From contig JANXCY010000011.1 in the NCBI GenBank assembly GCA_025060135.1, positions 22,082 through 86,081 of the forward strand: a stretch of 64,000 nt of DNA, in the 5' to 3' direction. The stretch is from Anaerolineae bacterium. GTDB lineage: Bacteria; Chloroflexota; Anaerolineae; B4-G1; DUEL01. The notes under the pieces are model-generated. The model saw only the letters and a list, made by a program, of their open reading frames with translations. It had not been told where the DNA came from and did not search any database. Each line of letters opens with the position of its first letter. Positions within the stretch are counted from its first letter, which is position 1. Positions 26,987 through 35,168 of the stretch are shown piece after piece. The translations under genes and the position numbers were made by a program.

Positions 26987-27307
26987 CAGATGCTCCCTGG
27001 TGGGGATGAATGGACAGGATTTACAGGATTTACAGGATTTACAGGATTTAATTTGGTTCTTTGGGAATTCCCGTGCGTGGGGAGCAAGTTGCCCACAAAA
27101 CGGCCGCTGTGCGTAGCGTAGGCTTTAGCCTGCGCCGCGCAAGATAAATCTTGCGCCACGTTGCCCACAAGCCAATCGCAAACCACGGAAATTCCCAGAG
27201 AGCCTTTAATTTTTTAAATCCCGCAAATCCCGTCCATATTTAATCTTGTAAATCCTGTGAATCCTGTCCATATTGATCCTGTGAATCCTGTCCATTCCCG
27301 CGCGCTG
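26987..27307. repeat. Spacer bracketed by inverted AATCCTGT repeats with two inner palindromes
   Basis: At 27006-27046, ACAGGATTT is repeated four times in tandem. At about 27240-27295 the complement (AATCCTGT words) recurs five times. Between them lie two hairpins: GCGTAGGCT/AGCCTGCGC (27116-27135, one mismatch) and GCGCAAGAT-AA-ATCTTGCGC (27137-27156, perfect). No gene is present. The arrangement resembles a small non-autonomous element or a composite of spacer repeats. Confidence 0.65.
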
Positions 27308-27640
27308 TTACTCTTCCGGGTGGGGGATGACGCAGATGAAGCGCAGGGGGCCCGGGCCGGTGTTGCGGTAGCCGTGGCGCTCGTTCGGGGGGATGTAGAG
27401 GGCCACACCGGGCCGCATAGGAATTTCGCCCTCCGGCCCCTCGGCGACCCCCTCACCCTCCAGGACAAAGATTTCGTGCTCGGAGGGGTGCTGGTGGGGG
27501 GCGAAAACGGCCCCGGGGGCGAACTCTATGATCCGCAGGGCGAAGTGAGGCGCTCCTTGGGGTTTCCCGATCACCCAGCGGATGGTAATCCCTTCCGCCA
27601 CCGGTTCAACAGGGACATCTCGGTAATCTCGGTGCCACAT
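27308..27640 (-). CDS. Small cupin-domain protein
   Basis: 110 residues, a single cupin beta-barrel. The metal-binding motif is PHQHPSEHEIFVLEGEG, with His, His, Glu as usual; the second motif is PNERHGYRNTG. The ATG at 27640 follows GGAGGAACC; the frame upstream enters a GGAATACG repeat. Single-domain cupins of this kind bind a metal and often a small ligand. No reaction can be assigned. Confidence 0.85.
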   Translation of the reverse strand: MWHRDYRDVPVEPVAEGITIRWVIGKPQGAPHFALRIIEFAPGAVFAPHQHPSEHEIFVLEGEGVAEGPEGEIPMRPGVALYIPPNERHGYRNTGPGPLRFICVIPHPEE

Positions 27641-27712
27641 GGTTCCTCCATGATGCAGGATGCAAGGCCAATCCGGAATACGGCGTACGGAGTATGGAAT
27701 ACGCAACACGAT

Positions 27713-28708
27713 TCACTCCAGCCGGGCTTCCTCTTCCACCGTCAGGTCTTCCTCCTCCCGACCAGCATAGAGGTAGCGACCCAGGAGGGTGTCGTACTCG
27801 GTCCAGGGTTTGGTGGGGTCGCGGCGGGTGGCAATGATACGGTGGAATCGGTTCACCTGAGCACTGAGGTCTTCCACGTAATGCAGGGCGGCCGCCTCCA
27901 GAGTCTGGGGCCGCCGGGGAGCGCCCCATTCGTGTCGGCCGTGATGGCTCACCATCATGTGGCGCAGCCGCAGAGCCAGGTCGGGGGGAAAGTCCGGCAT
28001 CCCTTCCAGAACCCGGTCCACCATCTGCAGGGACATCACCACATGCCCCAGCAGCCGTCCCTCGTCGGAGTACTCTATGCCTGTCTCCCAGGTGTACTCG
28101 CGGATTTTGCCGATGTCGTGCAGCAGCGCTCCGGTCAGCAGCAGGTCCCGGTGAATCTGCGGGTAGAGGGTCAGCAGGTGGCGGCAAAGGGAGAGGACCT
28201 CCACCGTGTGCTCCAGGAGTCCTCCCAGATAGGCGTGGTGGATCCGTCGCGCGGCCGGGGCACGGGAGAAACGGGCAACGAACTCCGGGTCATCAAAAAA
28301 GGCCGACAGCAACGCCCGCAGGTGGGAGTTCTCCACTTCGGCAATGGCGGTCCGGACCTCCTCCAGCATCTGGTCCACATCCCGCTCGGTAGCGGGGATC
28401 ATATCCGCCATGTCGTACTCTCCCTCCTTTGCGGGGCGGATTTTCTCCACGACCACCTGCCAGCGGTCCAGATATTCCTCCACCCGACCCAGGACTTTCA
28501 CCACCTGGCCGGTCTCCAGACGGCGTTCCACCTCCGGCGCGCCTTCCCAGACGCGCGCCAGGATGTCCCCTGTCCGGTCGGAAAGCACGAGGGTGAGGAA
28601 TTCCCCCCGGGTGCGGTCCCGGAAGGGCTCCAGTTGTTTGCGGCGCAGGAGGAAGAAACTGAGCACCCGGGCACCGGGGCGCAGGTCCCGAACGAATTGC
28701 TTTTTCAT
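27713..28708 (-). CDS. YhaM-like OB-fold/HD-domain 3'-5' exoribonuclease
   Basis: 331 residues. The N-terminal ~100 residues are an OB-fold nucleic-acid-binding domain (FLTLVLSDRTGDILARVWE). An HD metal-dependent phosphohydrolase domain follows, with HHAYLGGLLEHT, LLHDIGK and the distal MMVSHHGRHEWG. This order is that of YhaM/CBF1 exonucleases, which trim RNA or DNA 3' ends. It begins at an ATGA overlap with the GTPase stop, with GGAAGGAG upstream. Its acidic C-terminus ends next to a GGAATACG repeat. Confidence 0.88.
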   Translation of the reverse strand: MKKQFVRDLRPGARVLSFFLLRRKQLEPFRDRTRGEFLTLVLSDRTGDILARVWEGAPEVERRLETGQVVKVLGRVEEYLDRWQVVVEKIRPAKEGEYDMADMIPATERDVDQMLEEVRTAIAEVENSHLRALLSAFFDDPEFVARFSRAPAARRIHHAYLGGLLEHTVEVLSLCRHLLTLYPQIHRDLLLTGALLHDIGKIREYTWETGIEYSDEGRLLGHVVMSLQMVDRVLEGMPDFPPDLALRLRHMMVSHHGRHEWGAPRRPQTLEAAALHYVEDLSAQVNRFHRIIATRRDPTKPWTEYDTLLGRYLYAGREEEDLTVEEEARLE

Positions 28709-29733
28709 GACAACTCTCCTTCCAGCGAGGCATTCTCCCCGCGGGGATGACGACGCATCTGGCGGTAACGGGCGCGCAGTTGGGCCGGGGTCAGCCGTTT
28801 GCCGGTCTCAAAATAGAGCAGAGCGACCTCGCCGATAGCCCATGTGCCCAACCCGTTGACCACTCCCGAGATGACCCAGCCGGGGCCGGGGAGGATTTTG
28901 GCCAGTTGCCCGGCCAGGAAGCGCAATCCCACTCCTCCGGCGATGGTGGTGAGGAGTTCTTTGGCGTGGCGGACGGAGAGGGATTCTCCGTAGATCGCGG
29001 CGATGCGCAGGACCATCCGTACCTGTCCGGCCAGGAGGAGGGGGACATCCAGTCCGGGCACCGGCTCGGCGGCGATGATGCCGTTGAGGGTGGCCGCGCT
29101 GCGAATGAGGCGCCGGGCTAACTGATGGCGATAGGCGGGCAGGGCCCGCCCCAGCGCCACGGCGATCCAGGGGTGGGATTCCACAATGGCCGGGATGAGC
29201 CGGTCTGCCACCCCGGCCCCGCTGCGGGCACAGACCGGAATAGGTTCCACACCCAGTTTGCGCCGGGCATCATCCAAGACCGCCGGGAGTTCCCGGCGCA
29301 CCAGATCCATCTTATTGAGCGCGACGATGACGGGCAACCCGGTCGCCTTTAAAGACTGGTACAGTTCGTAGTCGGACTGGCGGATACCGGCGGCGGCGTC
29401 CAAGAGCAGAACGATCACATCGGCCTCCTCGGCGGCGCGGCGGGCGATTTCCGCCCGGTCCATCCCGCCCACCTCGCCGAATCCCGGGGTATCCACCAGA
29501 ACGAAGGGGCCGAATCGTTCCTCCAGCACCGTTTGGGTGGTGCCGGGGACGGCGGTAACCGGGGAGACCCGGCGGCCCATCATCTGGTTGAAAAGGGTGG
29601 ATTTACCGGAATTGACCGGCCCGACGATGGCCAGGCGCGTGGCCGCCTCTCGCTGGACGGCCAGAGAGAGTTCGTCCCAGTCCAGGGCCTGGAGGAGGCC
29701 CCGCAGGTCGGCGAGATGGAGAGGGAGTTTCAT
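28705..29733 (-). CDS. Era-like GTPase with DUF697-type C-terminal domain
   Basis: 342 residues. GTPase motifs are G1 GPVNSGKST, G3 DTPGFGE and G4 NKMD, with ARSG as a likely G5. The C-terminal ~150 residues are helical and hydrophobic (GGVGLRFLAGQLAKILPGPG), like the DUF697 domain that associates with membranes. It is translationally coupled to the YhaM-like nuclease (ATGA overlap). Its role is not established; ribosome- or membrane-related functions are usual for this group. Confidence 0.85.
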   Translation of the reverse strand: MKLPLHLADLRGLLQALDWDELSLAVQREAATRLAIVGPVNSGKSTLFNQMMGRRVSPVTAVPGTTQTVLEERFGPFVLVDTPGFGEVGGMDRAEIARRAAEEADVIVLLLDAAAGIRQSDYELYQSLKATGLPVIVALNKMDLVRRELPAVLDDARRKLGVEPIPVCARSGAGVADRLIPAIVESHPWIAVALGRALPAYRHQLARRLIRSAATLNGIIAAEPVPGLDVPLLLAGQVRMVLRIAAIYGESLSVRHAKELLTTIAGGVGLRFLAGQLAKILPGPGWVISGVVNGLGTWAIGEVALLYFETGKRLTPAQLRARYRQMRRHPRGENASLEGELS

Positions 29734-30310
29734 ATGAACCTGTACGTAGATTCACGCAGATCACGCGGATTTTTCTTCTGGCAGCCAGGCCTGGCCGCCT
29801 GCGCTACGGTCAGTTGTAGCGCAGGGCGATCAACCTAAGGATGCTAACGTTTGGGCATACAGGAGGCGGCGGCCGCCATTGGCGCCGAGAAGTCGCCCTT
29901 GCCTGGGCCTTCGGCCCGGTTGCTTCGCCTCGTTCGCAACGAGGTCGGCCTGCGCCGACCTTCTATGGGGCAGCAGCAAAAGCTGACGCCTGGGCCTGTT
30001 GTGAGCCGAAGCCGAGAGCGAAGCGCGGCGGACAGCGCCACGCGCCGCCACGCGGCGAGGGCCACGCCGAAGGCCACGGCCCGAGAGGCCTCGCCTCGTG
30101 GGGCTCGCCCGAGGTGCCGCTCGCGGCGTGGCCGAAGGCGCTCGCGCCAAGGCGAAGCCACCAGAGTGCCCAGGGAAGGCTGATTTCCCCTCCGCGCAGC
30201 GGCGTGGCCACAAAAGTCAGTACCATTGGGCTGTCGGCCTGCAAGGGGTCTGGCGCCCTGCGCTATATCGGTCAGTGCGTAGCCCGGTTGGGGAAGATTG
30301 CCAGGATTCC
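29734..30310. repeat. 577-base gene-free spacer dense in GC palindromes
   Basis: It begins with a CACGCAGATCACGCGGATT repeat, then GGCCTGGCCGCCTGCGCTACGG. From 29900 to 30175 many nested inverted repeats occur: GGGCCTTCGGCCC, CGAGGTCGGCCTGCGCCGACC, and GGCCACGCCGAAGGCCACGG. The stretch 30059-30155 matches 15761-15830. Long frames exist here on both strands, but they have Arg/Ala-rich composition and no family resemblance. No promoter or RNA gene is recognised. Confidence 0.55.
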
Positions 30311-31279
30311 TTAGCTCCCTTCGCTTTCCCCAGGAAGTTCCATCCACGGCAATTGGGTCGGGTCCACCTCTCTGGGAAGTTCTATCAATGGCAGTTGCAC
30401 CCCCTGCGCTGCCGCGAGGGCGGCCTGGATTCTTCGCCCCGCCAGGGCGACGTATTCTTCGTTGATCTCGTATCCCACATAGTGGCGGTCCGTCCGGATT
30501 GCAGCGATGGCCGTCTGCCCGCTGCCCATAAACGGGTCCAGGACAACCTCACCCTCAAAAGTGTATAGTTGGATGAGCCGGTACGGCAATTCCACCGGAA
30601 AGGGGGCCGGATGCCCGACTTTCGTCGCCGGCTCGGCCGGAAACGTCCAGACGCTTTTGGTAAATTCCAGAAACTCTTCTCGGGAAATCGTACTGTTTCG
30701 GCCAGGAAGGGAATCCCGGGTGAACGTCCCTTTAGAAAAGACCAGGATGTACTCGTGGGTATCCCTCAGGGTCGGATTCCTGGGGGAGCACCAGGTCCCC
30801 CAGGCGGTGGACGGGCTGCTGCTGGCGGCCTTGTTCCAGATAATTTCCCCCCGCATCAGAAAGCCCAGGTCCAGCATATCCTCAATGATAAAGGCATGGA
30901 GCGGGATGTAGGGCCGACGGCCCAGGTTAGCGATGTTGATACAAGCCCGGCCCCCGGGGACCAGTACCCGCCGGACCTCACTCCAGACCCGTTTCAGGAA
31001 GGCCCGGTACTCTGTCAACGTAAGGTTCTCGTCGTACTCCTTGCCCACGTTGTAGGGGGGCGAGGTTACCATCAGATGGATGCTGCAATCCGGCAATTCC
31101 TCCATCTGCTCGCTGGATTTGCAGAGGATACGGTCCAGAAATTCCGGCGGGATCGGGCTTTCTATGTACGGGACCGGGTTCTCCTGCGGTAGCCCTTCGT
31201 AGAGCCGGCTGGCGTAGAAGGGAGTGGAATCGTGGGCAATCCGTCCGGGAGAGCCGAAGGCGCTGGTTTTGGTACCCAT
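30311..31279 (-). CDS. Beta-class DNA (N4-cytosine/N6-adenine) methyltransferase
   Basis: 322 residues from the ATG at 31279; the frame upstream is a GCGCAAGGCGCAGG repeat and is not part of the protein. Catalytic motif IV TSPPYNVGKEYD (residues ~72-83) comes before the SAM-binding motif DPFMGSGQTAIAA (~245), the beta-class order. It methylates an exocyclic amine on DNA; the recognition sequence is unknown. No restriction enzyme is nearby. A second methyltransferase lies two genes upstream. The C-terminus has short LPREVDPTQLPW repeats of low complexity. Confidence 0.9.
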   Translation of the reverse strand: MGTKTSAFGSPGRIAHDSTPFYASRLYEGLPQENPVPYIESPIPPEFLDRILCKSSEQMEELPDCSIHLMVTSPPYNVGKEYDENLTLTEYRAFLKRVWSEVRRVLVPGGRACINIANLGRRPYIPLHAFIIEDMLDLGFLMRGEIIWNKAASSSPSTAWGTWCSPRNPTLRDTHEYILVFSKGTFTRDSLPGRNSTISREEFLEFTKSVWTFPAEPATKVGHPAPFPVELPYRLIQLYTFEGEVVLDPFMGSGQTAIAAIRTDRHYVGYEINEEYVALAGRRIQAALAAAQGVQLPLIELPREVDPTQLPWMELPGESEGS

Positions 31280-31351
31280 GGTGCAAGGCGCAGGTCGCAA
31301 GGCGCAGGACGCAACTCGCAGGTCGCAGATCGCACAGCGCGGGTGCACAGG
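31280..31351. repeat. GCGCAGGTCGCAAG degenerate repeat between genes
   Basis: Words GCAAGGCGCAG, GTCGCAAGGC, GCAGGACGCAAC, TCGCAGGTCGCAG and ATCGCACAGCGC follow in a row. It fills the whole gap between the zinc-ribbon gene stop and the methyltransferase start, and resembles the repeat inside the N-terminus of htrA (22021-22075). Confidence 0.6.
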
Positions 31352-32062
31352 CTACGAGAAGGCCTCTTCCAGGATGAGGATGCGCTCGCAGTTGCCACAG
31401 AAGAAGAGAGCGGCCTCCCGGGCCCGCTCCAGGCGGCCCGAGGGGACCTCCATCCCGCAGGCCGTGCAAGCCCCAAAGCGCATTACGGCGACGGCCAGCC
31501 CGCCTTTAGTCCGACGGAGGTTGCGGTAGAGTTCCAGGTCCTCCCGGGGGATGGCAGGGAGCAGAGCCGCGCGGGCGCGGCCAATTTCCGCCAGGCGCGC
31601 TTCCAGTTGTCCCTTTTCGGCCTCCAATGCGGCCTGATCGCGCGTCCACGCCGCCTCCACTTCCGCCAGATGGGCCTGAGCCTGCTTTTGTGCCTCCTCC
31701 GCCTCCTCGCGGGCAATCATGGCCTCCAGGAGTTCCTCCTCCCGTTTCTCCCGCAACTTTTTCAGGGAGAGGACTTTCTTCTGGAGATCGTCCAGCGCTT
31801 TGGGGTTGCGGACGCTGCCGTTGTAGAGGGTTCGCTCCGTCGAGGCGATTTCGTCTTTGAGGCCCTGGACGGCCAGTTCCAGGTCCCGCTGGCGGACGGC
31901 CCAGCGGTGGGCCTCGTCGGCAGCGCGCGCGGTGGCTTGGCGGGCCTCCCGCAGCGCCGGGGTCTCCCCCAGCGCCGCCGTGATCTCCCGCAGGCGACGG
32001 CGGAGGGATTCTTCCTCCTGGTCTAACTGTTGCAAACGATAAAGGTTAGCGGCGCGGGTCAT
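31352..32062 (-). CDS. CT398-like coiled-coil protein with C4 zinc ribbon
   Basis: 236 residues. Residues ~5-180 are a long coiled coil (many Glu, Arg, Ala heptads) containing the family hallmark TERTLYNGSVRNPKALDDLQ. The C-terminus is a zinc ribbon with CTACGMEVPSG and FFCGNCERIL. CT398 of Chlamydia is the structural reference; the general function is unknown, though links to secretion and transcription factors have been suggested. The gene is squeezed between the two methyltransferase genes, three bases after the upstream stop. Confidence 0.85.
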   Translation of the reverse strand: MTRAANLYRLQQLDQEEESLRRRLREITAALGETPALREARQATARAADEAHRWAVRQRDLELAVQGLKDEIASTERTLYNGSVRNPKALDDLQKKVLSLKKLREKREEELLEAMIAREEAEEAQKQAQAHLAEVEAAWTRDQAALEAEKGQLEARLAEIGRARAALLPAIPREDLELYRNLRRTKGGLAVAVMRFGACTACGMEVPSGRLERAREAALFFCGNCERILILEEAFS

Positions 32063-32064
32063 TG

Positions 32065-33054
32065 TTATGACCTACTGCGTCCTGCGTATTCCGTGCTGCG
32101 TGGGTTGGGCTGGTTTTCCCACGCCAGCAGTCTGGGGTCCGGATACGGAGCGGACAGGATCACTTCTCCTCCCTCGCTGTACTCAAAGAGCGGTTTCTGG
32201 GCGGCCTCCCGGCAGACCCGCTCGTAGGCGGTCCGGCAGTACTCCGGGGAGATGTCTATTCCGATAAACCGCCGCCGGAGCCGATAAGCGACCACCGTTG
32301 TCGTTCCGGCCCCGTTGAAGGGGTCCACCACGATGTCCCCCCGGTAGGTGAAGAGCCGCATCAGGCGGTACGGGATTTCCTCCGGGAACATCGCCGGATG
32401 GCCGAACTCCTTCATCCGGCCCTCCGGCGCAATGTTCCAGCGGCCGTAGACCCACTCCTTGAACTCGTCGGCCGTGATGTCTATGGCCTCCCGGGGCCCG
32501 ACTTTGCGATGGGTGGCCTTGTCAAAAACCTCAATGAACTCCCAGGTGTATTTGATGTAGGGCATGGAGGGCGATTGCCAGCTGCCCCAGGCGGTGTATT
32601 TGGCGTTGTAGTTGCTCTTCTCCCAAAGGATTTCTGCCTTCCAGAGGAACCCCAGCCGCTGCAACTGGTGGGAGATGATGTGGTGAGTCGGGATGTAGTC
32701 GGAGAACAGCGGCTGGACGTTGACAGCGATACGGCCCCCAGGCTTCAGGATGCGGTAGCATTCGGCCCAGATCCGATAGAGTTTGTCAAAGTACTCGTTC
32801 CATTCGCGGGTGTCCTCTGTATGGTCTCCGGCGTAGGAATGGCCGAAGTTGTAGGGGGGCGAGGTGATGACCATATCCACGCTTCCGGCGGGCAGGGCCC
32901 GCAGGACCTCCTCCGCGTCGCCGACGATGATGGTGTTGACAAAGTCCCGAATCTCCGGCGGCTCCTCCACAGCAATGGCCGCCGCCCGGTACTTGGTCCC
33001 TCCGCGAACCTGCTCTTTCCCCTTTTTATTCCGAACTTTCTCTTCCTTGCTCAA
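32065..33054 (-). CDS. Second beta-class DNA methyltransferase
   Basis: 329 residues. It has the same layout as the other methyltransferase: ITSPPYNFGHSYAG (motif IV) early, then VVDPFNGAGTTTVVA (motif I) and GIDISPEYC. The only plausible start is the TTG at 33054, inside the end of lgt in another frame (29-base overlap). The last ~15 codons are a GCACGGAATACGCAGGACGC spacer-type repeat, so the C-terminus has probably been extended by repeat DNA. The target site is unknown, and no nuclease is present. Confidence 0.88.
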   Translation of the reverse strand: MSKEEKVRNKKGKEQVRGGTKYRAAAIAVEEPPEIRDFVNTIIVGDAEEVLRALPAGSVDMVITSPPYNFGHSYAGDHTEDTREWNEYFDKLYRIWAECYRILKPGGRIAVNVQPLFSDYIPTHHIISHQLQRLGFLWKAEILWEKSNYNAKYTAWGSWQSPSMPYIKYTWEFIEVFDKATHRKVGPREAIDITADEFKEWVYGRWNIAPEGRMKEFGHPAMFPEEIPYRLMRLFTYRGDIVVDPFNGAGTTTVVAYRLRRRFIGIDISPEYCRTAYERVCREAAQKPLFEYSEGGEVILSAPYPDPRLLAWENQPNPRSTEYAGRSRS

Positions 33055-33895
33055 CGTCGCTCATTGCCGGAGAAGGCTGGGGCGCAATACGCCGCCGCAG
33101 GACCAGCAGGGCGATTCCTGCCAGTGCCAGGGCCAGGCCGAACCACTGCGCGGCTGCCAGCGGGCCAATCATCCAGGCATCCGGGCGGAAAAACTCAATC
33201 CACGACCGGCCCAGCGCGTAACCCACGATGTATCCCACAAAAATATCCCCGTCCCGCAGACGGTCCGCCCGCTTCTTCGCCAGATAGGCCAGCACCAGAA
33301 AAAGCATCAGGCACCAGAGGGATTCGTAGAGAAAGGTGGGATGGAAAAGGGTATCCGGCGGGTACTGGCTGAGGGGGTACATCGCCAGCCGGTGTTCGGC
33401 GTCGATCTTGACGCCCCACCAGGAGGAGCCGGTGGGTGGGCCGTAGAGTTCCTGGTTGATGAAGTTGCCCCAGCGGCCGATGGCCTGCCCCAGCGCCAGC
33501 CCCGGCGCGCCCAGGTCCAGGAGGACCAGCAGCGGGAGTTTGTGGCGCCAGGCATAGATAGCCACACCCAGAATACCGCCGATGATGGCACCGTAGATGC
33601 CCAGGCCGCCCTGCCAGATCTTCAGGATGTCCTCCGGGTGCTGCCGGTACCACTCCCAGCCGAATCCGCCGCCCCGGGGGCTAGAGAAGACGTGATACAG
33701 CCGGGCGCCAATGAGGCCAAGGATCGTCGCCACGACCAGGCCGTTCCAGATATGGTCGGGGTGGATACCCTTCCTTGGGGCCTGCCGGACCGCATAGATG
33801 GCGCCCAGCAGGATGCCAATGGTGATGAGAACCCCGTACCAGCGGATAGCGATCGGGCCAATCTGTACCAGAATCGGGTCAACCGGTGGGGTCAT
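33026..33895 (-). CDS. lgt: Prolipoprotein diacylglyceryl transferase
   Basis: 289 residues with seven membrane segments. The Lgt signature GRWGNFINQELYG is present, with the conserved HPTFLYES and RSWIEFFR blocks. It transfers diacylglycerol to the lipobox cysteine of lipoproteins such as LivK and the PQQ-repeat protein of this window. The C-terminus overlaps the start of the second methyltransferase gene. Confidence 0.96.
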   Translation of the reverse strand: MTPPVDPILVQIGPIAIRWYGVLITIGILLGAIYAVRQAPRKGIHPDHIWNGLVVATILGLIGARLYHVFSSPRGGGFGWEWYRQHPEDILKIWQGGLGIYGAIIGGILGVAIYAWRHKLPLLVLLDLGAPGLALGQAIGRWGNFINQELYGPPTGSSWWGVKIDAEHRLAMYPLSQYPPDTLFHPTFLYESLWCLMLFLVLAYLAKKRADRLRDGDIFVGYIVGYALGRSWIEFFRPDAWMIGPLAAAQWFGLALALAGIALLVLRRRIAPQPSPAMSDVEQGRESSE

Positions 33896-33937
33896 TGTCG
33901 TTCTCCATAGACGTGTCGGATGTGCATCAGCCGCTCC

Positions 33938-34960
33938 TTACGGACCAGCCGTTTCCATTTCGGGGAGGGGCAGGATAAACGGCGCGTTAGCAGGCACGAG
34001 CATCACCCGGACGCCGGGGGCCAGTTTGGAGATGTATTCGTAGGTGAGAAGGTTGGGATTGGCCGCCAGGGCCTCGGCGATCAGTTTCAGGGCTTCCGCC
34101 TCCGCCCGGGCCCGAATCAGCCGGGCCTCCGCCTCGCCTTTGGCCTGGATGACGGCGGCATCGGCCTGGCCCTGGGCAATCTGCCGCGCCTGTTCTGCCT
34201 CCTGCTTCTTCTGTTCCACCACGAACTTCGCCTGCAGCGCCTGCTGTTCAGCGATCTGCTTCTGTTCAATGGACTGGGCGTATTCTTCGGTGAACGTGAT
34301 GTCCCGCAGGACGAAGTCCACCAGAGTCAGGCCGTTCGCGGCCAGGACTTCCTCCAGACGGCGGGAGATTTCGGCCGTTACCTCAAACCGTTTGGTGCTG
34401 ACTACCTCATCCACCCGGTACTGGGAGACAACATCCCGGATAATCCCGCGCGTCTCCGGATGGAGAAGGTCCTGTTCATAGCGGTGCTGCCAGCGGATAT
34501 GGAGGTTGATGACCTGAGCGGGATTGATTTCGTAGATGACCGAGGAATCCACGAAGATGCGCTGTCCGTCCAGGGTGCGGGCCTCCACGGTCATCTCGCC
34601 TCTCGTCTCTCCCTCGCTGGGAGTTTTGGCCATAGTGAAGGTCTGACGGGCAATAGGGTAGGTCTCCACCCGTTCCACGAAGGGGATGATCCAGTGCAAG
34701 CCGGGGGAGAGGGGTTCCGGGCGCAGGCCACCCTTGCCCAGGACAGTGATGACCACGCCCATTTCGTAGGGCTCAATGAAGACCAGGCCCGCGCTGATGA
34801 GGGTGAAGGCCAGGGCGCCGACCAGCGCTACAATGGTCAGAGAGACCAGGGTCTTTGAGGCCCGACGGACCACCACGCGCCAGAGGGTCAGCGCGATCAG
34901 GGCGAACAGGGCCAACCAGAACAGGGTGGCCAGGACACGGAAGAGCGCGACGGCGTACAT
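33938..34960 (-). CDS. SPFH/prohibitin-family membrane protein
   Basis: 340 residues. Two membrane segments (~8-30 and ~40-62) are followed by a prohibitin/HflC-like SPFH domain (EPYEMGVVITVLGKGG, LSPGLHWIIPFVE). A long coiled coil follows (~225-300), rich in Ala, Gln and Glu. Such proteins form large membrane rings that organise proteases or lipids. The ATG at 34960 follows GGAGGAAAA. The final hydrophobic stretch (LVPANAPFILPLP) is usual for the family. Confidence 0.88.
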   Translation of the reverse strand: MYAVALFRVLATLFWLALFALIALTLWRVVVRRASKTLVSLTIVALVGALAFTLISAGLVFIEPYEMGVVITVLGKGGLRPEPLSPGLHWIIPFVERVETYPIARQTFTMAKTPSEGETRGEMTVEARTLDGQRIFVDSSVIYEINPAQVINLHIRWQHRYEQDLLHPETRGIIRDVVSQYRVDEVVSTKRFEVTAEISRRLEEVLAANGLTLVDFVLRDITFTEEYAQSIEQKQIAEQQALQAKFVVEQKKQEAEQARQIAQGQADAAVIQAKGEAEARLIRARAEAEALKLIAEALAANPNLLTYEYISKLAPGVRVMLVPANAPFILPLPEMETAGP

Positions 34961-34970
34961 TTTTCCTCCT

Positions 34971-35128
34971 TGCGCCGACTGGAAGTCGGCCTCTGTGAGC
35001 CTTCGGCCTGGCGCTCGCCTGCGCGGACGCCCAGGGACAGCGTCGCCGGTAGCGCCGACTGGAAGTCGGCCTCTGTGGGCCTTCGGCCTCGGCGTCCGTC
35101 TGCGCGGACGCTGGAAGGGCGGCGCAGG
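34971..35128. repeat. Two-copy direct repeat, 80-base period
   Basis: GCGCCGACTGGAAGTCGGCC begins at 34972 and again at 35052, each followed by CTCTGTG, GCCTTCGGCCT and GCGGACG. The copies match at most positions over ~60 bases. Each contains an inner hairpin (GCCGACT/AGTCGGC) and a GCCTTCGGC stem-loop. They lie between the SPFH and MFS genes. Confidence 0.7.
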
Positions 35129-35168
35129 CCGCCCGTTGGCCAGAAGGCCCAGGAAGGGTGAGTTCCAG

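Noticed and set aside
26987..27307. CRISPR array
   Set aside because: The repeats are 9 bases long with no unique spacers, and no cas gene is in the window.
29850..30347. Protein genes in the palindrome-rich spacer (frames of 110-167 codons)
   Set aside because: They are Arg/Ala/Gly-rich, overlap one another on both strands, follow the inverted repeats and lack ribosome sites.
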